DNA of 43,912 nt from Chloroflexota bacterium (GTDB lineage: Bacteria; Chloroflexota; UBA11872; VXNJ01): assembly GCA_030744875.1 (NCBI GenBank), contig JASLPR010000028.1, positions 1 through 43,912 on the forward strand, written 5' to 3'. A program made the position numbers and the translations under genes. The notes below the pieces were generated by a model. That model ran no database searches. It had not been told where the DNA came from and was given only the letters and a program-made list of their open reading frames with translations. The stretch's first letter is position 1; each line of letters starts with the position of its first letter. Shown here in pieces: positions 9,228 to 17,718 of the stretch.

Positions 9228-10052
9228 CTAGAAGAACGGGTTGTGGGCCAGCTCCTCGGCAACCGTCGTCTGCGGGCCGTGGCCCGAGAACAGCTTGGTT
9301 GAGCCTGGCAGGGTCAGCACTTTGTCGCGGACCGTCTGCTTGTGGATCGGGAAGGCATCCACGCCCAGATTGGTGCCTCCGATGGAGCCGGCGAATAGCG
9401 CGTCGCCGACAAATACCGCATCGCCGACCGCCAGGCAGGATTCGCCCGCCGTGTGCCCGGGTGTATGCAGCACCTTGAATCCGCCGGGTCCGGCCTGTAA
9501 AACATCCCCATCGGAAAACGGGCGCGCGTCGCCGCCCAATCCGGCCACCGCGCCCAGCTCTTCGGCAGGCATGTGAACGGGAATGTCCGTCCCGCCGACG
9601 ATGGCCCCGAGGGCGTTGATGTGATCGCCGTGCGTATGCGTCAGCAGGACTCCGGCCAGTTCACGCTGGCCGACCGCCGCCCGGATGTCGCCCTCGGGGA
9701 CTCCGGCATCGATCAGGACGCAGCTCGCCGCGTCACCAACCACATAGGCCCACACCCGGTCCGGTCCGTACCAGAGTGACTGAACTTCGAGTCCGCCCGC
9801 GATAGTTGGCTCGACCGCCTCCGGCGCCCAGGTGTCGGCCGCGATCTCCCAGAGCTTCGGGGCGTCTAGGCCCAGCCGTTTCGCCAGGGTGTCCGACTGC
9901 TCGCGGGTGGGGTCGTGCCGGTAACCCTCGAACGCCGACAGCGACCCCGCATCAATGCCCGTCTGTGCGGCCAGTTCCTCGACCGACAGTCCGTGCCCGC
10001 GTCGTGATTTTCCGACAAGATCCCCGAATTCGTCCTCAAGTGGAACCATCAT
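9228..10052 (-). CDS. XRE-type HTH fused to glyoxalase II-like MBL hydrolase
   Basis: Residues 1-70 form an XRE-like helix-turn-helix (GLSVEELAAQTGIDAGSLSAFEGY). From about residue 85 a metallo-beta-lactamase fold follows with THTHGDH, the glyoxalase II/hydrolase metal motif, then HTPGHTAGES, VFVGDALF and the last metal His in LFSGHGPQT. All metal ligands of a dinuclear MBL hydrolase appear present. Glyoxalase II-like enzymes cleave S-lactoylglutathione or related thioesters, but many family members have other substrates. The HTH may be a DNA-binding or purely structural module. A hairpin, TCGGGG-CTTCT-CCCCGA (10065-10081), lies just upstream of the start on the minus strand. It ends convergently ten bases from the YHS gene. 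Confidence 0.8.
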   Translation of the reverse strand: MMVPLEDEFGDLVGKSRRGHGLSVEELAAQTGIDAGSLSAFEGYRHDPTREQSDTLAKRLGLDAPKLWEIAADTWAPEAVEPTIAGGLEVQSLWYGPDRVWAYVVGDAASCVLIDAGVPEGDIRAAVGQRELAGVLLTHTHGDHINALGAIVGGTDIPVHMPAEELGAVAGLGGDARPFSDGDVLQAGPGGFKVLHTPGHTAGESCLAVGDAVFVGDALFAGSIGGTNLGVDAFPIHKQTVRDKVLTLPGSTKLFSGHGPQTTVAEELAHNPFF

Positions 10053-10187
10053 TCGCTCCGCGATTCGGGGCTTCTCCCCGAGGCTCCGCCGGCGACGTTC
10101 CGCCCGGCGAGGAGAAATCCTACTGCATCCGATCAGGCCGTCTGAGGGGGCCGGTCTCGTCGGGGTGCAACAAACGCGAAACGCCGC

Positions 10188-11597
10188 TCAAACCACGATT
10201 TTTTTCCACCTTCCGGCCTGGTAACGCCAAAGGATCACAACCAGACGAACCATGGTCTCTACCAGGAAAGTCCAGTACATCCCGGTTAGCCCGTATTCGA
10301 GGTGGACCCCGATGTACCAGGCCGTCGGCAGGCGTATCAACCAAGAGGACACGCCAGTGAGCACCATCGGGAACCGGGTATCCCCGGCGCCCCGCAGGCC
10401 GCCTTGCAGGACAATATTGACCGCAAACAGCGGAAAGGCGATGGCCAGTACCCGCATGGCTTCCCCGGCCAGAGCAACGATCCGGAGATCGTCGGTGTAG
10501 ATGCCGGCCACCGGTTCGTGGAGCAAGAAGACCACGGCCGCAAACAAAGTCATGAAGAAGACCGCGTAGGCCGACGCGATCCACGTGGCCCTCACCGCGT
10601 CCTGCGGCCGGCCACCCCCCAGTGCCTGTCCGGTCAGGGTGGTGGCCGCCACTGCGAACGCAAACCCGGGCATCCAGCCAAGCGAAAGGATTTGGAAGGT
10701 GATTCGTTGGGCAGCGTAGACCGCGGTTCCGAGCGAAATGACCATCGCCGTGAACACCAGCATCGACATGGACAAAAGCAGCTGCTCCAGCATCGCAGGG
10801 ATACCGATTCGCAGTATTCGTCGGACGACATCAATCCCCAGCCGCCAGTGTTCGCGCCCGCTGATCGAAACCACCCGATTTCCGCGGAAGAGCATGTAGA
10901 GCAATCCGGCCGCGCCAACGAAACGCGCTATCGCGGCCCCCCAGGCCGAGCCGACCGGCCCGAGCTCGGGGAAACCCACCGCGCCGAAGATGAGCACGAA
11001 TGAAAGCGGCACGTTGATCACGTTCATCACCACCCCGGCGTACATCGGGGTCCGCGTGTCGCCGGCGCCGCGCAGGATTCCGCCGGTCACGAACATCGTC
11101 ACCAGACTCACCGAGGTCGCCATCGTCACCAGCATGTAGTCGGTGCCGATGCGCAGCACCTCCTCCTCCGGGCCCAACAACGCGACCGATTGCTCCGCGA
11201 AGAGTGATCCAACGACGGTTAGCACGAGGCTCAAAATGAGGCCCAGCAGAACCGTCTGCTTGGCCGATCGGCCGATCAGACTCTCATCGTGAGCCCCGAC
11301 CGCGTGCGCCACCAGCACGCTCCCCCCCATGGCGACCGCCATGATGGAAGATTGAATGACCCAGATCAGGACCACCGATGTGCCGACCCCGGCCAGCGCC
11401 ACCGTCCCGATCACCGAAACCATCAGGGTGTCGACGGTGCCGACCATCGTCTGCAGCAGGTTCTCCACGAACACCGGCCAGGCCAGGCCCAGAACCTGGC
11501 GCGAACTCGACGCGCCGTCGCGAGCCACCTCCGCCAGACCGGCGGGCTCCGTGGGTGGGCCGGCCTCTTCCTCGGGACTCTGCTCGGAGAACGTCAC
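10188..11597 (-). CDS. MATE-family multidrug/sodium antiporter
   Basis: The 469-residue product has twelve predicted membrane helices in two homologous halves, as in MATE exporters, which expel cationic compounds in exchange for Na+ or H+. The N-half has GLAWPVFVENLLQTMVGTVD and GGILRGAGDTRTPM; the C-half has the matching IGIPAMLEQLLLS and GGLRGAGDTRFPMVLTGV, showing the internal repeat. The length is typical (about 450-470). The start is GTG at 11597 after a hydrophilic N-terminal tail of about 35 residues. It shares strand with the M20 hydrolase upstream (136 bases away) and the MBL gene downstream. The substrate cannot be predicted. Confidence 0.9.
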   Translation of the reverse strand: MTFSEQSPEEEAGPPTEPAGLAEVARDGASSSRQVLGLAWPVFVENLLQTMVGTVDTLMVSVIGTVALAGVGTSVVLIWVIQSSIMAVAMGGSVLVAHAVGAHDESLIGRSAKQTVLLGLILSLVLTVVGSLFAEQSVALLGPEEEVLRIGTDYMLVTMATSVSLVTMFVTGGILRGAGDTRTPMYAGVVMNVINVPLSFVLIFGAVGFPELGPVGSAWGAAIARFVGAAGLLYMLFRGNRVVSISGREHWRLGIDVVRRILRIGIPAMLEQLLLSMSMLVFTAMVISLGTAVYAAQRITFQILSLGWMPGFAFAVAATTLTGQALGGGRPQDAVRATWIASAYAVFFMTLFAAVVFLLHEPVAGIYTDDLRIVALAGEAMRVLAIAFPLFAVNIVLQGGLRGAGDTRFPMVLTGVSSWLIRLPTAWYIGVHLEYGLTGMYWTFLVETMVRLVVILWRYQAGRWKKIVV

Positions 11598-11733
11598 TCG
11601 GCGCTACGATCACTTTCCATATGAACTAGGGGACGGGCAAGAGGGAATGGTAGGCGGAATGATCGTTGTGCGCTGTAACCGGCCAACACCGGCTCCCAGT
11701 AGGTCAGAAGCCCGCCCCCGGTAAGGGACCCGG

Positions 11734-13050
11734 CTACTCGGGTCCGAACGCTTCCGTTCGGAACACCGCCCGCTGGACTTCCAGATACTCGTCGCGGCTC
11801 ATTGGAGCCTGAAACTCATTAACTATCCGTTCCCCCTGCTGGCCACCGTTCCCGAGCAGGTCGATGGTGGTCATCGCCATGGCGACACCGGGATCAACGT
11901 AAGCGGCGCCCTGGTCGGTGACCGTCCAATCGACCGAGTGTCCCGCACCGGTGATTCCGTTCATGTAGGGGTGGATCGCCGGCATCAAGTGGCTGAGGTC
12001 GCCCATGTCCGTCGAGCCGGCCCGATGTCCGTCCTTCTTGATGCTATCGGGGCCGAACATGCCGGCCACGTTCGCCAGGAAGAGATCGCCCAGTTCGGCA
12101 TGATTCTGGAGCGGCATGTAGCCCGGCAAGGTTTCGATCTCCACGGTCGCACCCACCGCCATGGCGCCGGCCTTCAGCGCCCGGTCCACCTTGGCCTCGG
12201 CGTCAAAGATGGCCTCCAGGGTCTTCCCGCGCACGTAGGTCTCGAGTGTGACTTCCGCCGGAACCACATTCACGATATCTCCGCCGCGGGTGATGATCGG
12301 GTGTACTCGGATCGCGTCTTCATCGCGAAAAGTCTCGCGCTGCGCGTGAATCGCCTGCATCGCGAGATTGGCGGCATTCAGGGCGTTGACGCCATCGTGC
12401 GGGGCGCCGCCGGCGTGCGACGCCTTGCCCAGGAAGCGGACCATCTTCACCACGCAACCGTTGTTGGACTCGGCCACGCCCGCCCGGTGCTCCATCGGTG
12501 CCAGATGGACCATCATGCAGATATGGATATCGGCCAGTTCGTCCAGCGCCACCAGTTCCGGTTTTCCGCCGAGGAAGTGCAGCCTCTCCGAGCGAACGAG
12601 ATCGCGGCGATACTCAACCTCCACGTACTCCTCCGCTGGGACAGCGATGAAGACAACTCGCCCGCAGAGCCCGGCCAGCACCGCCGGTTCGCTCAGGCCG
12701 ATCGCCGCCGCCAGCATCCCCGCTATCTGGCCGTTGTGCCCGCAGGCGTGGGCGGCGCCAGTTTCGCGGTCGGCCAGCGGATGCCCGGCCACCACTAGGG
12801 CGTCCAGTTCCCCCATCACGGCCACCGTCGGGCCGGGCCGCCCAGTATCCAGGGTCGCCTTCAGACCAGTCAGCGCAATTCGATCCCGGACCGCCAGGCC
12901 CAGACTCTCCAGGAACTCCTTCGCCACTCCCGCGGTCCGGTACTCTTTGAACCCCAACTCCGGCATATGCAGAATGCGATCCCCCACATCGATGACATCC
13001 TGGCGGCGGCGTTCAATCGCGCCGCGGGCCAGGTCCTTGATCTCATTCAT
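11734..13050 (-). CDS. M20-family metallo-amidohydrolase/peptidase
   Basis: This 438-residue enzyme belongs to the M20 family near the AbgB/aminobenzoyl-glutamate and amidohydrolase groups. Visible motifs are GELDAL (catalytic Asp region), AAHACGHNGQIAGM with the metal-binding Cys/His pair typical of M20D enzymes, and VPAEEYVEVE with the catalytic Glu and metal Glu. The dimerisation lid follows, and a late GAGHSVDW supplies the last metal His. It should hydrolyse an amide or peptide bond of a small N-acylated substrate in the cytoplasm. The ATG at 13050 is chosen because a GGGAG site precedes it; the open frame continues further upstream without protein-like sequence. A hairpin GGACCCG/CGGGTCC (11726-11745) spans the stop. 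Confidence 0.88.
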   Translation of the reverse strand: MNEIKDLARGAIERRRQDVIDVGDRILHMPELGFKEYRTAGVAKEFLESLGLAVRDRIALTGLKATLDTGRPGPTVAVMGELDALVVAGHPLADRETGAAHACGHNGQIAGMLAAAIGLSEPAVLAGLCGRVVFIAVPAEEYVEVEYRRDLVRSERLHFLGGKPELVALDELADIHICMMVHLAPMEHRAGVAESNNGCVVKMVRFLGKASHAGGAPHDGVNALNAANLAMQAIHAQRETFRDEDAIRVHPIITRGGDIVNVVPAEVTLETYVRGKTLEAIFDAEAKVDRALKAGAMAVGATVEIETLPGYMPLQNHAELGDLFLANVAGMFGPDSIKKDGHRAGSTDMGDLSHLMPAIHPYMNGITGAGHSVDWTVTDQGAAYVDPGVAMAMTTIDLLGNGGQQGERIVNEFQAPMSRDEYLEVQRAVFRTEAFGPE

Positions 13051-13279
13051 TTGCGTCGCTCCCTGGATTCGAATCACGGCTCGGAGGCCGGCGGAGCCTC
13101 CCCCGGCCAGTGTCGATGAGCGACCGCCGTCGGGCAAGTCGGCCACCCGGGCAGCCCCGGTCGGGCCGAAACACCGCTCGCCTTCGGCAGGCCGCAACCT
13201 GCTCCGATGCGGCATACTAGGCGGCGAACGAATTGAAATCGTGGCCGGACACCGTTTACAGGCAATGGGGAGCATGCTG

Positions 13280-13912
13280 ATGACGCTCAAAATCGTTGCG
13301 GCGATCCTGTTTCTCGTGGCCACGCTGACCGCCTGCGGTGAAAAAGAGGCAAGCAGCCCGAAACCCGATGGAGGGACCATGCAGTGGGATGCGCCCCCGG
13401 AGATGACGATCGACACCGACACCGAGTACCTGGTGACGGTTGAAACCACCCACGGGACGATGAGCGGCCGGCTCTTTCCCGACGCCGCACCGCACGCGGT
13501 GAACAACTTCGTCTTCCTGGCCAAGCAGGGTTACTTCGATGGCCTCGTCGTCCACCGCATCGTCAAAGACTTCGTCCTACAGAGCGGCGATCCCACCGGC
13601 ACCGGCACCGGCGGCCCCGGCTACACCATCGAAGAAGACCCTATCCCCTCCGACCTGAACTACGTCAAGGGCACCTTCGCGATGGCCAACAAGGGCACCC
13701 CCGGCTCAGGCGGCAGCCAGTTCTTCATCACCCTGGACGACCTCACCGGCCGCCTCCCCAAGCAGTACGCACTCTTCGGCGTGCTCGACGAGGGCCTCGA
13801 CACGGTCGACAAGATCAACGATGTCGAGACGAACGTCGGCCCGAGCGGTGAGAAGTCATCCCCGGCCGAAGACGTCCGCATCCTCAAGGTGACAGTCGAG
13901 GAGCGGAGCTAG
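13280..13912 (+). CDS. Lipoprotein cyclophilin-type peptidyl-prolyl isomerase
   Basis: A signal peptide with a lipobox (VATLTAC, lipidated Cys about residue 19) is followed by a short linker and a cyclophilin domain. Cyclophilin hallmarks are visible: PHAVNNFVFLAKQGYFDG, VVHRIVKDFVLQSGDPTGTG, FAMANKGTPGSGGSQFFIT and ALFGVLDEGLDTVDKI, including the catalytic Arg in HRI. The mature protein would be anchored to the outer face of the cytoplasmic membrane and assist folding of exported proteins. The ATG at 13280 is preferred since GGGGAG (13267-13272) is seven bases upstream; ATGs at 13265 and 13274 are in-frame alternatives. It diverges from the M20 gene, with about 230 bases between their starts. 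Confidence 0.92.
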   Translation: MTLKIVAAILFLVATLTACGEKEASSPKPDGGTMQWDAPPEMTIDTDTEYLVTVETTHGTMSGRLFPDAAPHAVNNFVFLAKQGYFDGLVVHRIVKDFVLQSGDPTGTGTGGPGYTIEEDPIPSDLNYVKGTFAMANKGTPGSGGSQFFITLDDLTGRLPKQYALFGVLDEGLDTVDKINDVETNVGPSGEKSSPAEDVRILKVTVEERS

Positions 13913-13920
13913 CCGCGGGG

Positions 13921-15129
13921 TTACTGCCCCAGCCATTCGCTCCGCAGGGACAGCGCCTCACCGCGCAGCGCGTTGAAGTTCTCTCCCTGGGCGATCTTGC
14001 CCATCACCACCGGCTCGGACGCTCCGATACTGCCCAGCACGTTGTTCGGTATCCCGGCCAGCGCCGTCGCTCCCAGCATTGCCGCGGTGATGGCATCGCG
14101 CGAGCCGCCGGGCAGGCCAAACATTTCGTAGCGCAAGACCGGGCAGTCCGGCAGCACGAGTTTCAGTTGCGTCACCAGCTCCGGATCGCTCGCCCCGGTC
14201 CCGCCCACGATCGTCCGCTCGATCGAGTGCTCGCCGGGCACAAAACGCTCGACCGCGTCGGCGATCGCACGGGCCGTAAAGGCGCGGAATGTCGCCGCCA
14301 GCTCGGCCGGTTCGACCCCCTCCGCCTCCGGCCATTTGCGAACCGCGTCGATCAGCCGCGCCCCAAAAGGCCCGACCCCGGTCGATTTCGGTGGTGGGGT
14401 CTCCAGGTACGGATGGCGCAGCAGGCGGGCCAACAGGGCTTCCCGCGGATCGGCGATGACGTTCGGTCGATCTCCGCCGGTGGAATCCGGCGCGTCGTCC
14501 GATCCGTGAAGCGCCAGGATCTCGTTTAGCACCATCCCTGGGCCGGCGGTGAACCCGAACGGAGCCAGGTCGGAGCCGGCCGGCGGCAGGACCGCGATCC
14601 CGGCCAGCGCCCCGAGCGAAACGACCTGCGTCCCGAGCTTCTCTTCCTCGAACATCTGATGATCGACCAAGGTGTCGATGGGCGATCCACACCCCCCAGC
14701 GGTCATATCTGCCGCCGCGAAATCCGAGACGACGGTGATCCCCAGGTGCGCCACTTTCAGTTCCGCCGGCAGATTTGTCCCGGGATGCTCATCCACCGCG
14801 CCGATCGCCACCCCCTGCATGGCCACGAACTGGATCTGGCGATCGCCGATCCGCGCCCCTACCAGCAGGTCTTCCACCAGCTCCGCGTAGTGGCCGCCGA
14901 TTTCGTTGTCGAGCGCCAGCAACTCCGACCACCCGACGTGACGCCGTGTCAGGTCATGGAGCCGGCGGGTCAGATCGATAGAGAAATCGATGCTGTGGGT
15001 CCAAAGCGGCTGCACTCCCAGGACACCCTTCGTCGCGACGATTTCCACCACCACCGCGTGCGCGCCCCGCGCGTATCCGGTGGGTGCGATACCGACGCCC
15101 GTCAGTCCCACATGTGCCATGCTCGCCAT
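13921..15129 (-). CDS. Divergent AnmK-like (anhydro-N-acetylmuramate kinase) protein
   Basis: The 402-residue protein aligns in outline with AnmK, which phosphorylates and opens 1,6-anhydro-MurNAc during murein recycling. The best-kept block is VVSDFAAADMTAGGCGSPI, matching the family's VxDFRxxDxAxGGxGAPL, with a late IVGGTGASDPEL matching the VCGGGAxN block. The phosphate-binding motifs are eroded, however: the N-terminal SGTSxDGxD reads GLTGVGIAPTGY, LNLGGIAN reads SLGALAGI, and the FDTGPGN block reads FTAGPGM. It therefore looks like an ASKHA-fold relative that may bind a sugar without being a normal kinase. It converges on the cyclophilin gene with eight bases between. The start is ATG 15129, with a second ATG at 15120. 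Confidence 0.65.
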   Translation of the reverse strand: MASMAHVGLTGVGIAPTGYARGAHAVVVEIVATKGVLGVQPLWTHSIDFSIDLTRRLHDLTRRHVGWSELLALDNEIGGHYAELVEDLLVGARIGDRQIQFVAMQGVAIGAVDEHPGTNLPAELKVAHLGITVVSDFAAADMTAGGCGSPIDTLVDHQMFEEEKLGTQVVSLGALAGIAVLPPAGSDLAPFGFTAGPGMVLNEILALHGSDDAPDSTGGDRPNVIADPREALLARLLRHPYLETPPPKSTGVGPFGARLIDAVRKWPEAEGVEPAELAATFRAFTARAIADAVERFVPGEHSIERTIVGGTGASDPELVTQLKLVLPDCPVLRYEMFGLPGGSRDAITAAMLGATALAGIPNNVLGSIGASEPVVMGKIAQGENFNALRGEALSLRSEWLGQ

Positions 15130-15146
15130 GATACCGGGGGGTGGGG

Positions 15147-15362
15147 CTAGATCAGGATGTCCACAAACTGAACGTGCCCGGGCACGAGATTGTTGACATC
15201 GAAGTGCTGGCTCCCGTCACGGTCGCGCGGCCCCGTGAGTTGATCGTCCAGGCGGTGGACCATAAGCCGCTACCCGCCGTCCTGTTCCGACTCTAACCGC
15301 CGAACCCGAGCGAACATCGTCTCATTCACGGTCGTCCGCTCTATGCCTGCTAGTCTCGCCAT
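15147..15362 (-). pseudogene. Possible remnant of a small gene with an internal TAG
   Basis: Starting at ATG 15362 a single frame of 72 codons runs to TAG 15147-15149, interrupted only by TAG at 15270-15272. The downstream half (from MVHRLDDQLTGP to VPGHVQFVDILI) has strongly GC-biased third positions like real genes here; the upstream half does not. The rest of the 267 bases between the AnmK-like gene and the nuclease gene shows nothing else. No family is recognised. It could be a degraded gene or a chance frame. Confidence 0.3.
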
Positions 15363-15416
15363 GCCCTAATTATCGGCCGGGGCCGGCATCATCAAACTCC
15401 CGATCGAGAGTTAGCT

Positions 15417-16160
15417 CTGCGATTCAGCTACACAAAGCTCAGCCTGTACGACTTCTGCCCCTGGGCCTACAACCTTCGCTACATCGAGAAGATTCGCGTG
15501 CCGTTTCAGCCGCGATTGCTGGCTGGCGCCGTGGTCCACAACGTGATCTCCGACTTCCTCGAACGAGTGCGCGACGGTCTTTCCCTCGGTATTGGCGACC
15601 TGGAGACCATCTTTGACGGCCGCTGGCGCAGCGCCCGGATTCTCGACCGGGACGGAACCGGCGACCAGCGGCGCAGCGCGCTGGGGCTGGTCAACGGATT
15701 CTGGCAGAGCAACAGCGCTGACTTCGGGCGCCCCTTGATGCTTGAAGAGCGTTTCCGGATGCCGATTGGCTCCGACAGCATCGAGGGGATCGTGGATCGA
15801 GTAGAAGATATCGGGTCCGGCGAGGTCGAGGTGATCGATTACAAATCCGGCTCCGCCCCGGCAGGCGACCCGGCCCGCGACAGCCTGCAGCTTTCCATCT
15901 ACGCCCTGGCGTGCCGGGATCACTGGGGCCTGCGCCCGCGCCGCGTCAGCCTCTACTACCTGACCGACAACACCAAATCAACGGCCACGGTGGACGCCGC
16001 GAAGCTTGAGGCCACCCGTGCGGCAATCGTCGCCACCGGCAGCCGGATCGCCGCCGCCGATTTCCCGCCCGACCCGGGCAAACGCTGCGAACACTGCGAT
16101 TTCGCCGAGCGTTGCGAATTCCGCCCGGAGCCATCGCCGAACCCTGAGCAGGCCGGGTAG
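15417..16160 (+). CDS. PD-(D/E)XK nuclease with Cas4/AddB-like Fe-S cysteines
   Basis: The protein begins RFSYTKLSLYDFCPWAYNLR, the standard opening of RecB-like/Cas4 nucleases, and has the active-site block VEVIDYKSG (Asp and Lys of the PD-(D/E)XK core) preceded by GIVDRVED. One Cys near residue 14 and three in CEHCDFAERCEF at the C-terminus fit the 4Fe-4S clasp of Cas4 and AddB. Length is about 247 residues, like Cas4. It should be a single-strand DNA exonuclease. No ATG, GTG or TTG occurs upstream of the homology; the only sensible start is CTG at 15417, six bases after GAGAG. A GTG at 15498 would delete the first cysteine. There is no CRISPR array or cas gene nearby, so a DNA-repair role is more likely. 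Confidence 0.75.
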   Translation: MRFSYTKLSLYDFCPWAYNLRYIEKIRVPFQPRLLAGAVVHNVISDFLERVRDGLSLGIGDLETIFDGRWRSARILDRDGTGDQRRSALGLVNGFWQSNSADFGRPLMLEERFRMPIGSDSIEGIVDRVEDIGSGEVEVIDYKSGSAPAGDPARDSLQLSIYALACRDHWGLRPRRVSLYYLTDNTKSTATVDAAKLEATRAAIVATGSRIAAADFPPDPGKRCEHCDFAERCEFRPEPSPNPEQAG

Positions 16161-16376
16161 CCGCAACCGGGTCCGCCCCACCGCCCGGGTCCAGGCTCGC
16201 GGCGCCCCTGCGTCACCGTGCTAGCATCCTCCCCCTCCGAGCGGGCCCGGCGGTCCCTACGATTCCTCGGCCAGGGGCCTCGTATCAGCTCGGCGAACCC
16301 GCCACGTGAACCACGGCTCCCGAAGGACCGCAAAGAGGGCTCGATACCATTTCCCGCCGCCCATAGGTCTTCAACC

Positions 16377-17690
16377 GTGACCCCCGAACCCGACTTGAAC
16401 GCACTAGTCGAAGCCGGCGATCGCGGCGCCCTGCGCACCCGGCTCCTGGAGATGCACCCGGCCGACGTCGCCGACTTCGTCGACGAACTTGCGGACGACC
16501 AGCGCCTGCTGGTCTTTTCTCTGCTCTCCAACCCGGTGGCCGCCGAAGTGCTGGACGAGGCCCGGGAAGACACTACCGAAGCCCTGGTTGAAGGTACCGA
16601 GTGGAGCCGGCTTTCGCGCGTCGTCGAGGAATTGGAGTCGGACGCCGCCGCCGAACTGATCGCCGACCTCAGCGGCGATCAGACCGAGCAGCTTCTGCTC
16701 TCGATGCCCGACTCCGCCGCTCGCAAAGTGGCGAGCGCGCTCTCCTACGCCGAGGATTCCGCCGGGCGCCTGATGACCACCACCTACGCCGCCGTCCGTT
16801 CCGACCGCCCGGTCCGCGAGTAAATCCAACGCGCCGACGACATCTACTACGTCTACTACGTCGTGGACGCAGTCGAGATCCTCGTAGGTGTCGTCTCCCT
16901 GCGGGCGCTGGTCGGCGCGCCGCCAGACATCGATGTCAGCCTGCTCTGCGATCCCGATGTCGTCCGCATCAGCGTCCACACCGACCAAGAACTCGTCGCG
17001 CAGACCATGGCGAAATACGACCTCCTGGCCGTGCCGGTGGTCGATGACGACGCTCACCTGGTCGGCATGATCACCATCGACGACGCGGTGGACGTGCTCA
17101 CCGAAGAGGCCTTGGAAGACCTGCTCCGTGTCTCCGGGAGTTTCGAGGACACCACCAGCCGGCAACCACGCTTCTTCGGGCCGGTCTTCTACCGGCTCCC
17201 CTGGCTGCTCGTCACCGTTATCGGCGAACTGGCCGTGGCGCTGCTCATGAATGAATTCATCGAAGAAATCCAGCGGCTGATCGTCTTGGCCCTCTTTATC
17301 CCGATCGTCACCGCCACCGCCGGAAGCGTCGGCGTACAGTCGCTGGCCGCTGCGCTGGGATCGCTACAGGAAAGCCGCGCACCCACCCACCCGGCCCGCA
17401 CGGTGTTCCGGGAGGCCTGCTACGGGTTGATGCTGGGTCTCGCCAGCGGGGTGATCGCCGGCTTCCTGGCCTTCGTCTGGTGGTGGGATCCCTGGCTCGG
17501 CCTGCACATCGGCTTCAGCATGACCCTGTCGCTTGCGCTGGCGGCCGCCCTGGGGTCCGCGGTGCCACTGGTGCTCGGCCGCCTGCGGATCGACCCCACC
17601 ATCGCTTTGGGACCCTTGATCACCACTGTCAACGACGCCCTCAGCCTGGTCATCTACCTGGGCCTCGCGGGCTTGTTGCTGGTCTCCTAG
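16377..17690 (+). pseudogene. mgtE: MgtE-family Mg2+ transporter gene split by an in-frame TAA
   Basis: Both halves of an MgtE transporter lie in one reading frame: the N-terminal helical domain (HPADVADFVDELADDQRLLV), CBS domains (YYVVDAVEILVGVVSLRAL and VPVVDDDAHLVGMITIDDA), then five membrane helices with the pore motif region TAGSVGVQSLAA. TAA at 16821-16823 interrupts between the N domain and the first CBS domain, where relatives carry an ordinary residue; CAA (Gln) to TAA is the simplest explanation. No frameshift is needed. Intact, the protein is a Mg2+ channel gated by cytoplasmic Mg2+. Without readthrough it makes only a truncated N domain; reinitiation at GTG 16863 would give the CBS part plus pore. 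The start is GTG 16377. No M-box riboswitch was seen upstream. Confidence 0.85.
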
Positions 17691-17718
17691 CCGGCCAACC
17701 GGCCTCACTTCCGGGTCG

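Noticed and set aside
15417-16160. CRISPR-associated Cas4
   Set aside because: No repeat array, cas1, cas2 or other cas gene is in the window; AddB- or RecB-like repair nuclease fits equally well.
16161-16376. Mg2+ (M-box/ykoK) riboswitch before mgtE
   Set aside because: The conserved M-box blocks could not be found in the 216-base leader.
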